Assembly: GCA_027422505.1 (NCBI GenBank)
Contig: JAPQWV010000017.1
Coordinates: forward strand, 11,781,501 to 11,845,500
Source: Craterostigma plantagineum
Taxonomy: Eukaryota > Streptophyta > Magnoliopsida > Lamiales > Linderniaceae
DNA: 64,000 nucleotides
Reading direction: 5' to 3'
Shown piece after piece: positions 49,201 through 60,700 of the stretch; the stretch's first letter is position 1, and the number at the start of each line of letters is the position of its first letter. A program made the translations under genes and the position numbers. The notes below the pieces were generated by a model, which saw only the letters and a program-made list of their open reading frames with translations, searched no databases and was not told where the DNA came from.

Positions 49201-49753
49201 GCTATATGTGGAGAAGTACAAAGGTCCTCATGGCTTCATCAAGAAAGAAGGCCTCGAAGGGCTCTACCGGTTCATGATGCGCCAAGTCAAGTACTATGCT
49301 GCACACGACCTTCAGATGGCTCTGGAGAGCATTATGAAGAAGGTCAACATGACCGCTCCACTCAACAAAGGACCTGAGATCGAAGGGCTTCCCAACAATC
49401 ACGTGCACATCAGCTCAGTCCTAGGCGTCACCTACCACAATCCAATAGCAAAGAAGAATAGGTTGATGCGGAAGACTGAGATTCATAAGTTTTGCGATGG
49501 GACGCTCAAGGTCGTCAGGAAAAACATCGAGCAGAGGTTGGAAGAAATCAACAGAGACACTATGCTGAGGATCCACAGGTTCGTGAGAGAACAGCCGCTC
49601 CTAATGGAATTGCTTGAAGATATCGAGGAGCGACTGGAGCTTAGGATCACTCTGAGGAACTACGAGCATGCGCTGGGCTTGCGCAGATCGTATTATGCCC
49701 GACGAGGACAAACGGCGCAGAGACGCAATCAAGCACAAACGGGGAGATTGTAG
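46238..49753 (+). pseudogene. 3' ORF of copy C (nominal ~1,170 codons), few breaks
   Basis: The first (46238-47056) and last (48608-49753, 381 codons) open segments are in the same frame, which argues for one ancestral ORF of about 3.5 kb. The N-terminal domain has QQFWGMIKSI and AGFDKGNG. The middle is Pro/Gln/Glu/Thr-rich with a TQT run (about 48289-48420). The C-terminal part has a long charged helical region and an Arg-rich tail. Breaks are a small deletion at about 47045, one-base indels, and TAG/TAA stops at CAG or CAA codons (about 47857, 48118, 48602). The stop TAG lies in bases 3-5 of the 3' LTR. Function is unknown. Confidence 0.78.
49737..49748 (+). other. Polypurine tract of copy C, with one pyrimidine
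   Basis: AAACGGGGAGAT, against AAAGGGGGAGAT in A and B. Confidence 0.85.
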
Positions 49754-50099
49754 AATATCATTTGTAATTGTGCTTGGTTTCATTAGTTGTCCTTATAATT
49801 AGGGGCGTTTTGTATAGTAGTCCTTAGATTAGGACTAGTTTGATATTTATACCAAGTTTGTTTGGTATAAATACATGTAAATCAATTGAGCTGAATAGAG
49901 AAAGTTTTTAGAATTGATCCGAAAGGCTTGCAATTCGATTTCTAGAGAGAGAAACAATAGTAACTTTCTCACTCTACTCGAATTCTCTCTCTTGTTCTTC
50001 ATTTGAGTTTTTCGATCGAATTCAATTGCTTATCATAACGATCGAATTACTACGAATTCTAGCCTAGGATCGTAGAGTTGTTAATCGTAGGACCTAACA
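49749..50099 (+). repeat. 3' LTR of copy C
   Basis: 351 bp, TGTAGAATATC...CCTAACA, followed by target duplication CAAGC. Confidence 0.96.
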
Positions 50100-50104
50100 C
50101 AAGC

Positions 50105-51640
50105 AATTGTATTTATTTGCTAGCCTATTCTAATTCCTTAATTTTTTCGCTCTGTTGTCCTAGTTGAGGTTGACTAGTCTCTCTAGACTGTAGGCTCTTA
50201 GTAAGCTCATCTATTTTTGCTCTAGAGCTCCTAAGTTCTTGTTCGAGACTAGCTATCTTCTCCTGAGCTCTCTCAAGTTCGTTCTCTACTTCCTTTATAC
50301 TTTTCTGCTCACGTTTCATGTTAGCATATTGCATTTGATATGATTCTAACATGGTCAATAATGTGGAAGGATGACTACCTCAATTGAAGACGTGGATGCG
50401 TTGTCATCGTCCGTACGAGTGGATGTTTCGGCGTCCAATTCGTTGTTGAGACGGGCCATGAGGGCTAAGTTCTCTTCTTCGGAGCTCGACGTGTCCTCGA
50501 GCCATTGGTCCTGTTCGGCCACGAGTGCTACTCCAGCTTCTTTCTGTTTTGTCAATTGAAGCTTCCTGGAGTAGTAGTTTGCATCTCTTTTCTTCGGGAG
50601 AGTGCACTCTCTGGCGAAGTGACCTGCTTTGCCACAGTTAAAGCATTTGTTAGTCTCTTTGGGATTCTTGACCTCGGAACTCTCCGGAGCACGTTCTTTG
50701 TTCTTGGAGCTTGTAGTCCGAAGTCTATTGGCTGAGGTTGAAGACTTCTTCTTGAAGTACTTCTTGCTCATCATTTGTCCAATGAGAGCTAACAGTTTTC
50801 CAAGGGCTTTCATGTTCGGCTCGATGTCGGAGTCCGATTCATCTTCCGACTCTGATGATGAAGGTGGCCTAACGATCTTATCCTTTATTAATCTTGTGCT
50901 CCTCTTCTCCGAGACTAAGGCAACCGTGTCATCGGTTTGTTTGCCTTGCTGCTCTTTGGTAATCTCGTGGATATCCTCCTCATGCTGAGCAAGATTATCG
51001 AACACGGCATGGACATCCAACTCCTCTAGATCTTTATTTTGTCGTATTGGAGTGGATATTTTCTTCCATTCCGTGGGCAGAGAAGATAGAAATCTTATGT
51101 TTGTCTCCATGTTTGTCTTCGTTATTTCTATCTTCCTAATTTCATTGAGAAGAGTGAGGTATCGTTGGTAGATCTCGTTTAGACTCTCCTCCGGCTTTGC
51201 TTTTTGAATGCGTAGTAAGTAGTGAGAATGTTCGCCTTCTTTGCTTTTATGCCAACTTCCGTCCTTTGTATCATCCTATGCAGCTCATCCCACATCCCTT
51301 TGGCCGATGTAAGGCTGTCGATTTGTCTGTATATATCGTTGGGGATGCCCTGCGTAAGGGTATTCATGGCTACTAGATCAGCCTTAGCTCGAGCTCTTTC
51401 CTCCAGAGAGTATTCTCTAGGCTCCTTTAGTCGCCTAGAAGCTGGAATTGCTGGAGTAGCTGTTTCGTCCCCGGGTACATGAACCCAGAACTGTGCCGGT
51501 CCCTCTTCAAGGGACTTCAGTAGATTTTCGGCTTGGTCCTTTAGAGCGATGAAATTTAGAAAGCGGCTTCTCCACACTGTGTATTCGCCTCTTTGCAAGA
51601 TCGGCGGACGGTTGTCATTTCCAAGAGAGTATGCATCCAT
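50105..51640 (-). pseudogene. gag: gag 5' half of copy B
   Basis: The ATG at 51640-51638 starts MDAYSLGNDNRP. The first domain runs to about 51180, where a frameshift occurs. A second frame (51110-50355) holds the rest of the core, an acidic Ser-rich stretch and an intact CCHC knuckle CFNCGKAGHFAREC (about 50645-50604), the only complete one in the window. A one-base difference from C puts a stop after the acidic segment. The coiled coil follows at 50358-50125 and is cut by copy C at 50104. Confidence 0.87.
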
Positions 51641-52689
51641 TTTTGTATTGTAGTCGAGTTGTTGAAGGTCTTCGTTAATTGTTTTGAAGGTTGAAGATGA
51701 TGTAATGTGCTTCACAAGTGACAAAATTCGTTAGTAGCATTTGATTCGAAAATTAGATCGACAATTATTTTCGATTCAATCTTTAAAGTTTGATCGAAAT
51801 TGATTTCGTCGAGATAGAATGTACTGAGTACTGTTCTCGTGCGAGAAATTTTGTCAGCGTGATATTTTTCGAGCGAGATAAATTGCTCAAAATCATTCGG
51901 TCGAGAAAAATTTCTTGATCGTGAATTTATTTCGATCGTAAAGAAACAGTACGTTAGTAAGTTTCTCGACAACTCAAAATAAATTTGTTGACTAGAAAAA
52001 TTTCTCGCGTGTAAATGATTTTCGCCAGGTCCAACGTTAAAGGTGTGACTGAAAAAGTTTTTCCAGTGAAAGTTTTTACGCATGCAAAGTCAAAATAAGT
52101 CTCTCTCGAAAAAAGTTTTTCGCTGTATAATGCTCGAGAAATATTTCTAACTAAAATCGTTTCTGCTGATGACGATTCTAGCGCTGGCTTCGTATTCTGA
52201 CCGAGAAAAATTCTCGCGCTAAGTTTATCGATAGAGAAACTAATCCGATCGCAAAACTTAGCGAGAAAAATTCACAGAATACGATTAACACAAATTCGAG
52301 CAAAAACAAAGAATCAGATAGTGAAGTTTGAGGTAATTGCTCGCAATCAAGTACTAATCACGCACGAACAGGCAATTAAACACGTTATGAAGCAAAATAT
52401 ATCGAATTTGATCAAAATCAGAACGTGTTCTTCATGTTCTTCGCAAACAGTAACACGCAGAAGCAATTCAATCCTAAAAATCGAAGTTCAAACTGCTACA
52501 GAACTGATCGCAGTGATGATCTAACACTTAAACAAGCACAGAAACACCATATTCAAGTCAATTAAGCACAGAATTAAGCTATTGGATCGAAAAAGGTTTT
52601 CGCGCCAAACCTGTTCTTCGATGAACAGTATCTAGAAAATGATTTTCGATCCAATTCTAACAATTTACGATTCAAAACAGAACGAATCT
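51641..52689 (-). other. 5' leader of copy B
   Basis: TCTCGATCG-rich leader with a 123-codon sense frame (52083-51712), whose second half matches the 86-codon frame in copy A. No known protein is recognised. Confidence 0.65.
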
Positions 52690-52701
52690 GCTCTGATACC
52701 A
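52690..52701 (-). other. Primer-binding site of copy B
   Basis: TGGTATCAGAGC on the minus strand, two bases from the 5' LTR. Confidence 0.95.
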
Positions 52702-52703
52702 AT

Positions 52704-53053
52704 TGTTAGGTCCTACGATTAACAACTCTACGATCTTAGGCTAGAATTCATAGTAATTCGATCGTTTAGATAAACAATTAAATTCGATCGAAAAACTCAA
52801 ATGAAGAAAAAGAGAGAGAATTCGAGTAGAGTGAGAAAGTTACTATTGTTTCTCTCTCTATAAATCGAATTGCAAGCCCTTCAGATCAATTCTCTAAACT
52901 TTCTCTATTCAGCTCAATTGATTTACATGTATTTATACCAAACAAACTTGGTATAAATATCAAACTAGTCCTAATCTAAGGACTACTATACAAAATGCCC
53001 CTAATTACAAGGACAACTAATGAATCAAGCACAATTACAAATGGTATTCTACA
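52704..53053 (-). repeat. 5' LTR of copy B
   Basis: 350 bp, partner of 22023-22373, with GTTAC following at 53054-53058. Confidence 0.95.
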
Positions 53054-53058
53054 GTTAC

Positions 53059-54181
53059 CACCGTCAATCCTCTCACCTCGATGACACCCCATACGTTACC
53101 ATTCCACACGGTACCCAACTTCCTCGCGCTGACGTGGTATGCAAGTGTAGTGTTCAAAACATATTTATAATGTACAAAATATTTAATACATGTAAAATGC
53201 GTAATTTATCAAATCACATAATTCACCGAATGCACATACGGATCATATTAGCACATGTAAACCACGTAAGTCAGGTAAGCACATACGTATCACATAATTG
53301 TTTACGTGTCGTAGGTGGATTTTACCTATCTGTCCTCCAGATAAAAATCAGTTTAAATGTCTGGTGAGTTCCCTAACGTGTCGAACCCCTGAGCATGAAA
53401 ATATTATCACATAAATATACATGCTAAGTCAGTCAGGTATATCTAGAATAACCCTAAATAAATATCGAAAACCCTAGATATACCAAAAATCCTAAAATGC
53501 CGAAATCTTCAAAAATGCCGAAAACATTTCTCATTAGAGCCGAAAACTCTTTACGCTAAAAATAATCTCTAACGTAATAATATCGAGAATTTTCGTACTG
53601 AGCATGTCGAAATCATTTCAATAATATAGCTCTCGTGCCGAAAACTTAGCGGAGCACCAAAATTTGATAATGAATATTGAAGACTTCTTAATATAAATGC
53701 CAAAAACTTTATAATGATAATACTGAAAACATTTGTCTAAATATGAAACAACGAAAACGTTCATGCAAGCTTAACACTTGTGATATCAATCTTAAAATGA
53801 CGAAAACTTCAACTAATCATTCCTCTAATGCCAAAAACTAAGGTTATCACCTCCTAGGGTATCAAAACATTAAATCATAGATAAGTATATAAATATATAT
53901 CAAGCTTTATCTCAAATCCACGAAGCTACTCGTATAACTAAAATAATTTTTATCCCAAAAACAGTCCATCCTACAAGTCTTTAGAGGTTTTAATTACTGT
54001 TCTAATATCGAAAACTACCTCCGTACATATCAACGTGCTTTAACAATGTTAAATAAAAACTCAGGAGATTCATTCCAACATATTAAGTCATGGAAAGATC
54101 ACATGATTTATTCTAACCATATACTAAGGTCACATAAATTCTTTAACACCACCTAAATCACGCTAATTAATGAAACATATA

Positions 54182-54218
<37 letters not shown>

Positions 54219-54825
54219 GTACACGTAAGTTGTGAAAGAAAACAGGATCCTTTTACCTTCGTCACTTCGACTCCTTTGAACTAATTAAGATTTTTATGCT
54301 TACTGAAATCTCTCTCATTTTCCTAGTTTTTATTATCGTTCCTCGCTCTTTTCTTTCCAATTGAGGATTTTATCCAATGACTTGTAGATAGCCACGTTAG
54401 TCAAACATGAGCATTCCTTTCTGAATAAGAAATGTGATATGAGTCATACTCATCAACACTAATTGATTACCATGTGTACTTTAACTTTTCTAATAGGTTA
54501 ATATTATTTTATGCATATTACGCTTGTATATAGACATACTATATCTAATCTAATTGTGTGTATTTATAGCATCGAAAACTAAATAGTTCTTCCACGACAA
54601 CTTACTACTTCTCTAGTTATATCTATACCATCGAAAACTTTGCTTCACCCTAAGGCATATCCCACTAAAACTTTAGCTTTTTTCGCTCAAGATTTATTTT
54701 GAAGCCCAAACTATTCTACTTACCTATCTAATCTTTTCGGATTAATACCTAGCAAATTTCTAATTTAGATATTCACTCCGTTAAATTATATTGATAACCC
54801 CGTATTAAATTTTACGGGTATTACA
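53059..54825 (+). repeat. Probable solo LTR (second part)
   Basis: Continuation of the LTR begun at 21225, ending CGGGTATTACA. It is AT-rich and contains many short CCGAAAAC / CGAAAACT motifs between about 53465 and 54015 and again near 54573 and 54632. An (AT)n tract lies at about 54186-54215. No ORF of note. Confidence 0.5.
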
Positions 54826-54929
54826 AACTATTTATTCCATAAATAAGTATTCAAATACAATATTCATATACACAGCAAATAATACATCGATTAAATACGT
54901 GCCATATTCGTTTCATCCTCGAATGACAT

Positions 54930-56122
54930 TCCAAGTGCTCATCCCTAACACTGGTGTCGTGTGCATGAACCATATGCTTTTAGAGTGAGCTTAGTGTGTT
55001 ATCATGTTGGTGTGACAAATGACTTTTGGGCTGAAGCTATCGTAGTAGCATGTTATATTGTCAACTGCTCACCGTGTTTCCGATCAATTTCAATATTCAT
55101 GAGGAAGCATGGTTAGGTACTCCTAAGGATTACTCCAATTTAATATTGGTGGCAGTTTATATGCACGTAAACGTTATAGCCTAGAGCTAAGAGGTGCATT
55201 TGTTTTGTTACGCTTTAGGGTGAAAGAATATAAACTATATAATCCTGGCCCAAGTCATCCAATTTTGTAATTAGCAGAGATGTTACTTTTGCCAAATATA
55301 TCTTGCAAAGAATCTTCTAATAATAGGAAGGAGGATACCATACAGAACGAGCTGGAGCTCGAGATCAACAAAGATTTTTCAGATGCCTTGCTTTAATGTA
55401 ATCGGCAGTACTATGTATGCAAATGTCCTGATATTTCACAAGCTATTAGCGTTGTTAGCAGGTGTATGGCTATTTCAAGGACAGAACACTTTCAATAGTG
55501 AAGTGGATCTTCATATATTTTTAGGGTAGTCTAAGTGCCTGTTTAGAGTTTGGCAAAACAATGATATTCTGGTTGGCTTCGTTGATTCACACTACGCCGA
55601 TACGTCGATGATATCGATAAACAACGATCTCTTACATGTATGTATTTTCTATTAGAGGTTGTGAAGTTACCTCGAAAGTTACTCAACAACATGTAGTGGC
55701 GTTATTTACTACTGTAGCAGAATACATGACCATCACTGATGCAATCAAATAAGCTTTATGGTGAGAGGAGTTTTTCAACGAATTAACTCAGCAACTGAGA
55801 GTTATTACTATTTATTTTGATAGTCAAAGTGGGATTCATTTGACTAAGGATCGGATGTATCATGAAAGGACTAAGCATATTGATGTTAAGTATAATTTAA
55901 GTCGTGATGTCATTGCATATAAGGTGTTATAAACACGAAGGATAATTATGTAGATGTGTTTACCAATAATCTTTCAGTTTTCAAGTTCAAGCATTGCTTG
56001 GATTTGATCGGTGTTTTAGAAACGGTGAACTAGCCGATCCGGGCTAAAGCCCAGAGGAAGATAAAAGTATTACTGATTTAAGGTGGAGAAATTTACGGAA
56101 CCAAAAGATCAAGTTGGAGGTT
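54930..56122 (+). pseudogene. Very old Ty1/copia pol relic (integrase C-terminus to RNase H)
   Basis: Fragments readable across frames are an integrase end (NDFWAEA, about 55018) and RNase H motifs near DSQSGIHLTK (about 55819) and ERTKHIDVKYN (about 55866). A tail VDVFTNNLSVFKFKH… follows (about 55950-56000). Most of RT is missing and stops are frequent. It does not match the A/B/C family closely and belongs to another copia lineage. A PPT-like AAGTTGGAGG (56111-56120) and TGTTAATTTT (56123) suggest where its LTR began. Confidence 0.7.
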
Positions 56123-56275
56123 TGTTAATTTTCCCTTTTATTCTTATGCATTAATTGGGACCAAGCAAAATGAAATTTGCAACATGTGACAGCTACGCAA
56201 GATAGAAGAAATGAAGTCCCTAACAAATTTAGATTTGAGAAGTTGAAAAGAATCCTACAAATCAAAACATCATTT

Positions 56276-56277
<2 letters not shown>

Positions 56278-56347
<70 letters not shown>
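56278..56347. repeat. (AT)n microsatellite
   Basis: About 70 bases of uninterrupted AT dinucleotides. Confidence 0.98.
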
Positions 56348-56350
<3 letters not shown>

Positions 56351-57172
56351 TGAGAAAGAAAGTTTGGTTGGATTCAAAGCTAGGGGGTTTTCCTCAGCAT
56401 GAAATTTTTGCTACAGACAGACTTTAAAAATTGTCTCGTATGGCATATTCATGTATGATCTTAGAATTAAAGCATATCGACTTCAAGACAGCCTTTGTTT
56501 ATGAGTTCATCTACTTAAACTAGGGATTTGTAGAAACCAAGTAAACAATCATGAACTCGTTCCGTATGAAAATTGGAGTGTGACGGAAAAGCGTATGATG
56601 GATTAAGAAATGCTTTAGTTCTGAAAATAGCCTTGAAGAAGTGCCGACGACGCGTAAAAGACATTGAAGAACGGTTGACACATGCATAACCAACCGGTAA
56701 CAATGATTGAGATGAAACCTTTACAGAAGTTGTGTTTATTTACCAGAAATGGTTTTTCTTTATCAAACTCGAGATTGCAATTGGAGCTGAACATCAAAGC
56801 TTATGCGGTACAGTCTTAAGAGAAGCTTATTGTTAACTTGTAAAGGAACCATGTAATTAATTCCCATGAGCCAAATACCCTAACGCATCATCAATTTATC
56901 AAAAGGGACATCACTTTGTTCAAGTCCTCTAGCATAATAAATACAAAATACGAAGAGTTTGCCAATTGACCGAAAATGAAGTCGAGGATAAACACTAACC
57001 CTGTTATATTCTACAATTGTTCCTATTCGATGGGTGGTGATGAAATTGGTCCTTGAGGACTTTCGGAAAATAATATAAGATGCACAGAAATGGGAATTGA
57101 TATATACAAACACAGAACTCACGTGTAGTAGCTTTTGCTTTTATTGCTTGCTTTCTTTCTTTCTGGCTTTAC
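56348..57172. other. 3' flank of the topoisomerase gene
   Basis: No gene is recognised. The part next to 57172 is expected to hold the 3' UTR and polyadenylation region of the minus-strand gene. The rest may be remnant LTR of the relic at 54.9-56.1 kb. Confidence 0.4.
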
Positions 57173-57692
57173 TTACATAGCAGCCTCAAGTGGCTCTTCT
57201 TCTTCGACCTGTGGTGGTTTGGTGCGTTTTGGCCGACCACATCTCCTTACGTCTTTACCCTTTAGCAGTTCCAAAGCCTTCTCTATCGTTATCTCATTTG
57301 GCTTCAAATTCTGCTTTAACAAACCAATCGTTCAGTCAAATTCTGTAATGTTATCACTTATAAGATGTTGAAAGAAAACGAGTCTTGCCTTGGGAAGAGA
57401 AGCTATGGTACGTCTGTGCCTAATGGAAAATCCAACCTTTGCAAGCTTCAACACCACTGGTTGGCCATCGTCAGGGTGGTTTCCCTGGATTACAATAGCG
57501 ACGTCTGATTATATTGCAACGGAATATATGAGAAAGAAAACACAATGGCATGGAAAGTTTCTTTTACGAACCAGTATCACTGGATATTTCAGCAGCTCAA
57601 GTGCTTGTTCCAATGTGATGGAGTCCACATCCTTGATCTTCATATGGAGACAAAGTAAGTATATATGTTTGGCAGAAAGATAATGAAATTAT

Positions 57693-57731
<39 letters not shown>

Positions 57732-60700
57732 TTCGTCTATCAAAATGCAGATATGCAGATATACATTAGATACGGAAGCTCGCTTGGGTAGGTATCCTTT
57801 TCTGTCTTCACCAAGTTGCACATAGTATCCGTATGGCCCACACTTCAAAAGCACCTAATATACGGAGAGAATACAAGGTAATTTACAGGCAATAATAAAC
57901 ATTGATTGGGGAATAGCTATAAAACCTTCTCATCAGTTCCCGGATTGAGACCAAGCTGCTTGGGCTCCTGAATATTGCTCTTTTGGTTCTCAGAAGTGTT
58001 ATTATCATCATCTTCCTCACCATACAGGGTTTTAGCAATATACCTGTAACACAGTTGCACAGCAAGAAATTATCTTTGTTTCTTGACATGCATGCTGAAA
58101 AAAAGAAAGAAAACAAACTTACTTGCACTTGGGGTGTTGATCACAGCCGATAAAGTACCCAGCACCAAACCTACTAACCTTGAAAACCAATGTCCCCTCC
58201 ATACAACTCGGGCACGTTCTATTTCCATCACGAAGGCTCGAAAATAAAAAGTGACCGAATGTTTTCTCTAACATCTTTTCCACCTGACGTATGTCAACGT
58301 TACCAGCTTGTTTGCAATACTGACTAAACCTACCCCAGTAATCTTTCAAAAGGCCTTTCCACTCAGTCATACCACCAGAGACATTATCAAGCTCAGTCTC
58401 CATGTCAGCAGTAAAACTGTAATCAGTCACCTCAGAGAAATAGTGCGAGAGGAAAGCCGAAACCATGCGGCCACGAAACTCAGGATAGAGCGTTCTGCTT
58501 TTCACCGTTATGTAATTCCTATCTTTGAGCGTCTTTATGGTGGTTGCATAAGTCGAAGGCCTCCCTATGCCAAGTTCCTCGAGCTTTTTAACAAGAGAAC
58601 CCTCAGTGTAACGTGGTGGAGGCTGTGTGAAGTGTTGCTCAGATTCAACCTTAATCAAGGACAGTTGCTCACCGCATTTCAAACTGCTTAAAAACTCAAA
58701 TAGTTCTCGTCTATCAATCTCTTCATTTTCACTGTTTCTGATGCCAATGGTTTCTCTGTCCTCATTAACTGCCTTAAAGCCAAGGAATTCTATATTCGAA
58801 CACGTCGAATGGAACATAGTGGACAGGTTAGAACCCCCAATATCGATTTGTATCTGCTTAATGAAAGCGGGTTCCATTTGGCAGGCGACAGCACGAGACC
58901 ATATCAGCATATATAATTTCATGGAGTCTTCATCGAGTATTCCCGCAAGTGTAGATGGTAGTCTACGAATGTCAGTGGGCCTAATGGCCTCATGGGCCTC
59001 TTGAGCATTTTTAACTTTCTTGAAATATTTCCTCGTAGTATCCGATACAAAATTTGGGCCATATCTTTCTGTCACAAAAGCTTGTATACCCTTGGCAGCT
59101 TCGCCTGATAAATGCAATCCATCAGTTCTCATGTAAGTTATTAGCCCAGTAGCTTTCCCATTGGACAATTCCACTCCCTCGTACAGCTTTTGTGCGACTT
59201 TCATTGTATAGGATGCTGTGAAGTTCAGTTTGTTCGCAGCATCTTGCTGCAGAGTCGATGTAATATATGGTGCGGGCGGGTTTCTACGAACTTTACTGGT
59301 TTTAGAGCCTATGACCTCAAACTTGGTTGTTCTTGACTTTTCTTCAATCTGCTTCGCCTCTTCACTTGAGCTGATAGAGAGTTGGTTCAGCTTCTTGGAA
59401 TCAAAATGGGTCAGATGGGATGATATGTTGATGCGGTTAGACGAACTGATATTGTTTCTGTGGAACTGAGCGTTGACTGTCCAATACTCTTGAGCTCTAA
59501 ATTCATCAATTTCCTTTTCCCGGTCACATATTAGAGCCAATGCAGCTGACTGGACTCGACCAGCAGATTGGCAGCCCGGTAATTTCCTCCATAAAAGAGG
59601 AGAAACATTGAACCCAATCAAGTAATCAAGAGCACGCCTTGCAAGATAAGCATGCACCAAATCAGAGTCTATTTCACGAGGTGCTTCTAGTGCACTTTTA
59701 ATAGATGATTCGGTTATCTCATTAAAAACAACTCTTGCAACAGTAATATCTTCATGCAAAGCATCCTGCTGATGTAGCATCTCGATGATGTGCCACGCAA
59801 TGGCCTCTCCTTCCCGGTCAGGGTCTGAGGCAAGGATAAGATTTTTTGCTCTGAAGAACGAGAAAAAAAGAATGAGGAAAAACACAAAACCAGGATTTGC
59901 AAGAGAATAATAGGGCAAAAAAGTAGAAAAAAATATCGTAAAGTGCATCCACAAAAACCCAGATTTAGAATATTATGCCAGATTTCAGACAGCACAAGTC
60001 CAAATCAACATGGCTCCTACATCTGAATTCTGAAACTATACCAATTCGCTTCCCTATGTATATGATGCAAGATGAAACTCCCATAAGACCAATTGTTGTA
60101 AGGTGAAAGCCTCAAATATAACCAACTAGGGTCATTATATACATACAAGAGACCACTGCACTTAACTGTAACACCAATTAGTATAGGGATCAAACCAACC
60201 AATTAAACAGCTCAAATAAAGAGTCAAAATAAATACGGTTGACGTATGAAGATATTGGAAAAGCGACATACCCGCTTAGTGCAACCTTTATACTCTTAAG
60301 ATGAGACCAAGCTGCGGACGGGACTTCCCAGACCATACTGAAGTCATCATCTGGTCTCACGGATCCCGATCGTGCAGCCAAATCCCGGACATGGCCATAA
60401 CTGGGTAGGACCTCAAACATTTCTCCAAGATATACTTGAATTACTTTAGCCTTTGTCATAGATTCAACCACCAAAACAGATTTACTAGTTGGTGGATAAA
60501 GTTGAGGCCATGTCCTTTGAGCTTTTGACTTACTTTTGTCAACCAAGCTTGAACTTTGGCTCTGAGATGCCTTACCACTGATAGGTAACACAAGCTTCTC
60601 ACCTGAATTAGGAACAGGCGATGCTTCCTTAGCAGTTTTTCCCTTTTTATTGGAGCTTTTAGTCGACTTCTTTGTTGAACTCTTTTCATCCATCGCTTCT

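Larger units (their letters stand above)
34558..50099 (+). mobile_element. Ty1/copia SIRE-like retrotransposon copy C, complete, nested in copy B
   Basis: A complete 15,542-bp element with two 351-bp LTRs, PBS, leader, gag, pol, spacer, 3' ORF and polypurine tract, flanked by CAAGC. The LTRs differ at about 12 positions by eye (about 3.4%). Insertion is into the gag coiled-coil region of copy B in opposite orientation, so C is the youngest event of the nest. Its LTRs form a subtype (AATTGCTTATCATAACG) distinct from A and B. Confidence 0.96.
22023..53053 (-). mobile_element. Ty1/copia SIRE-like retrotransposon copy B, split by copy C
   Basis: This is a full-length minus-strand element. The 5' LTR is at 52704-53053, PBS 52690-52701, leader, gag, pol, spacer and 3' ORF follow, and the 3' LTR is at 22023-22373. 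Perfect 5-bp target duplications GTTAC flank it. Removing copy C and its duplication leaves about 15.5 kb. The two LTRs differ at about 11 positions plus one indel by eye (about 3%). It sits inside the solo LTR that starts at 21225. All of its reading frames are damaged. Confidence 0.95.

Noticed and set aside
53020..53367. 115-codon + strand ORF
   Set aside because: It crosses the copy B LTR boundary and target duplication into the solo LTR, so it is a chance frame.
56278..56347. Replication origin or matrix attachment site at the AT tract
   Set aside because: A simple dinucleotide microsatellite explains it; nothing else supports a function.
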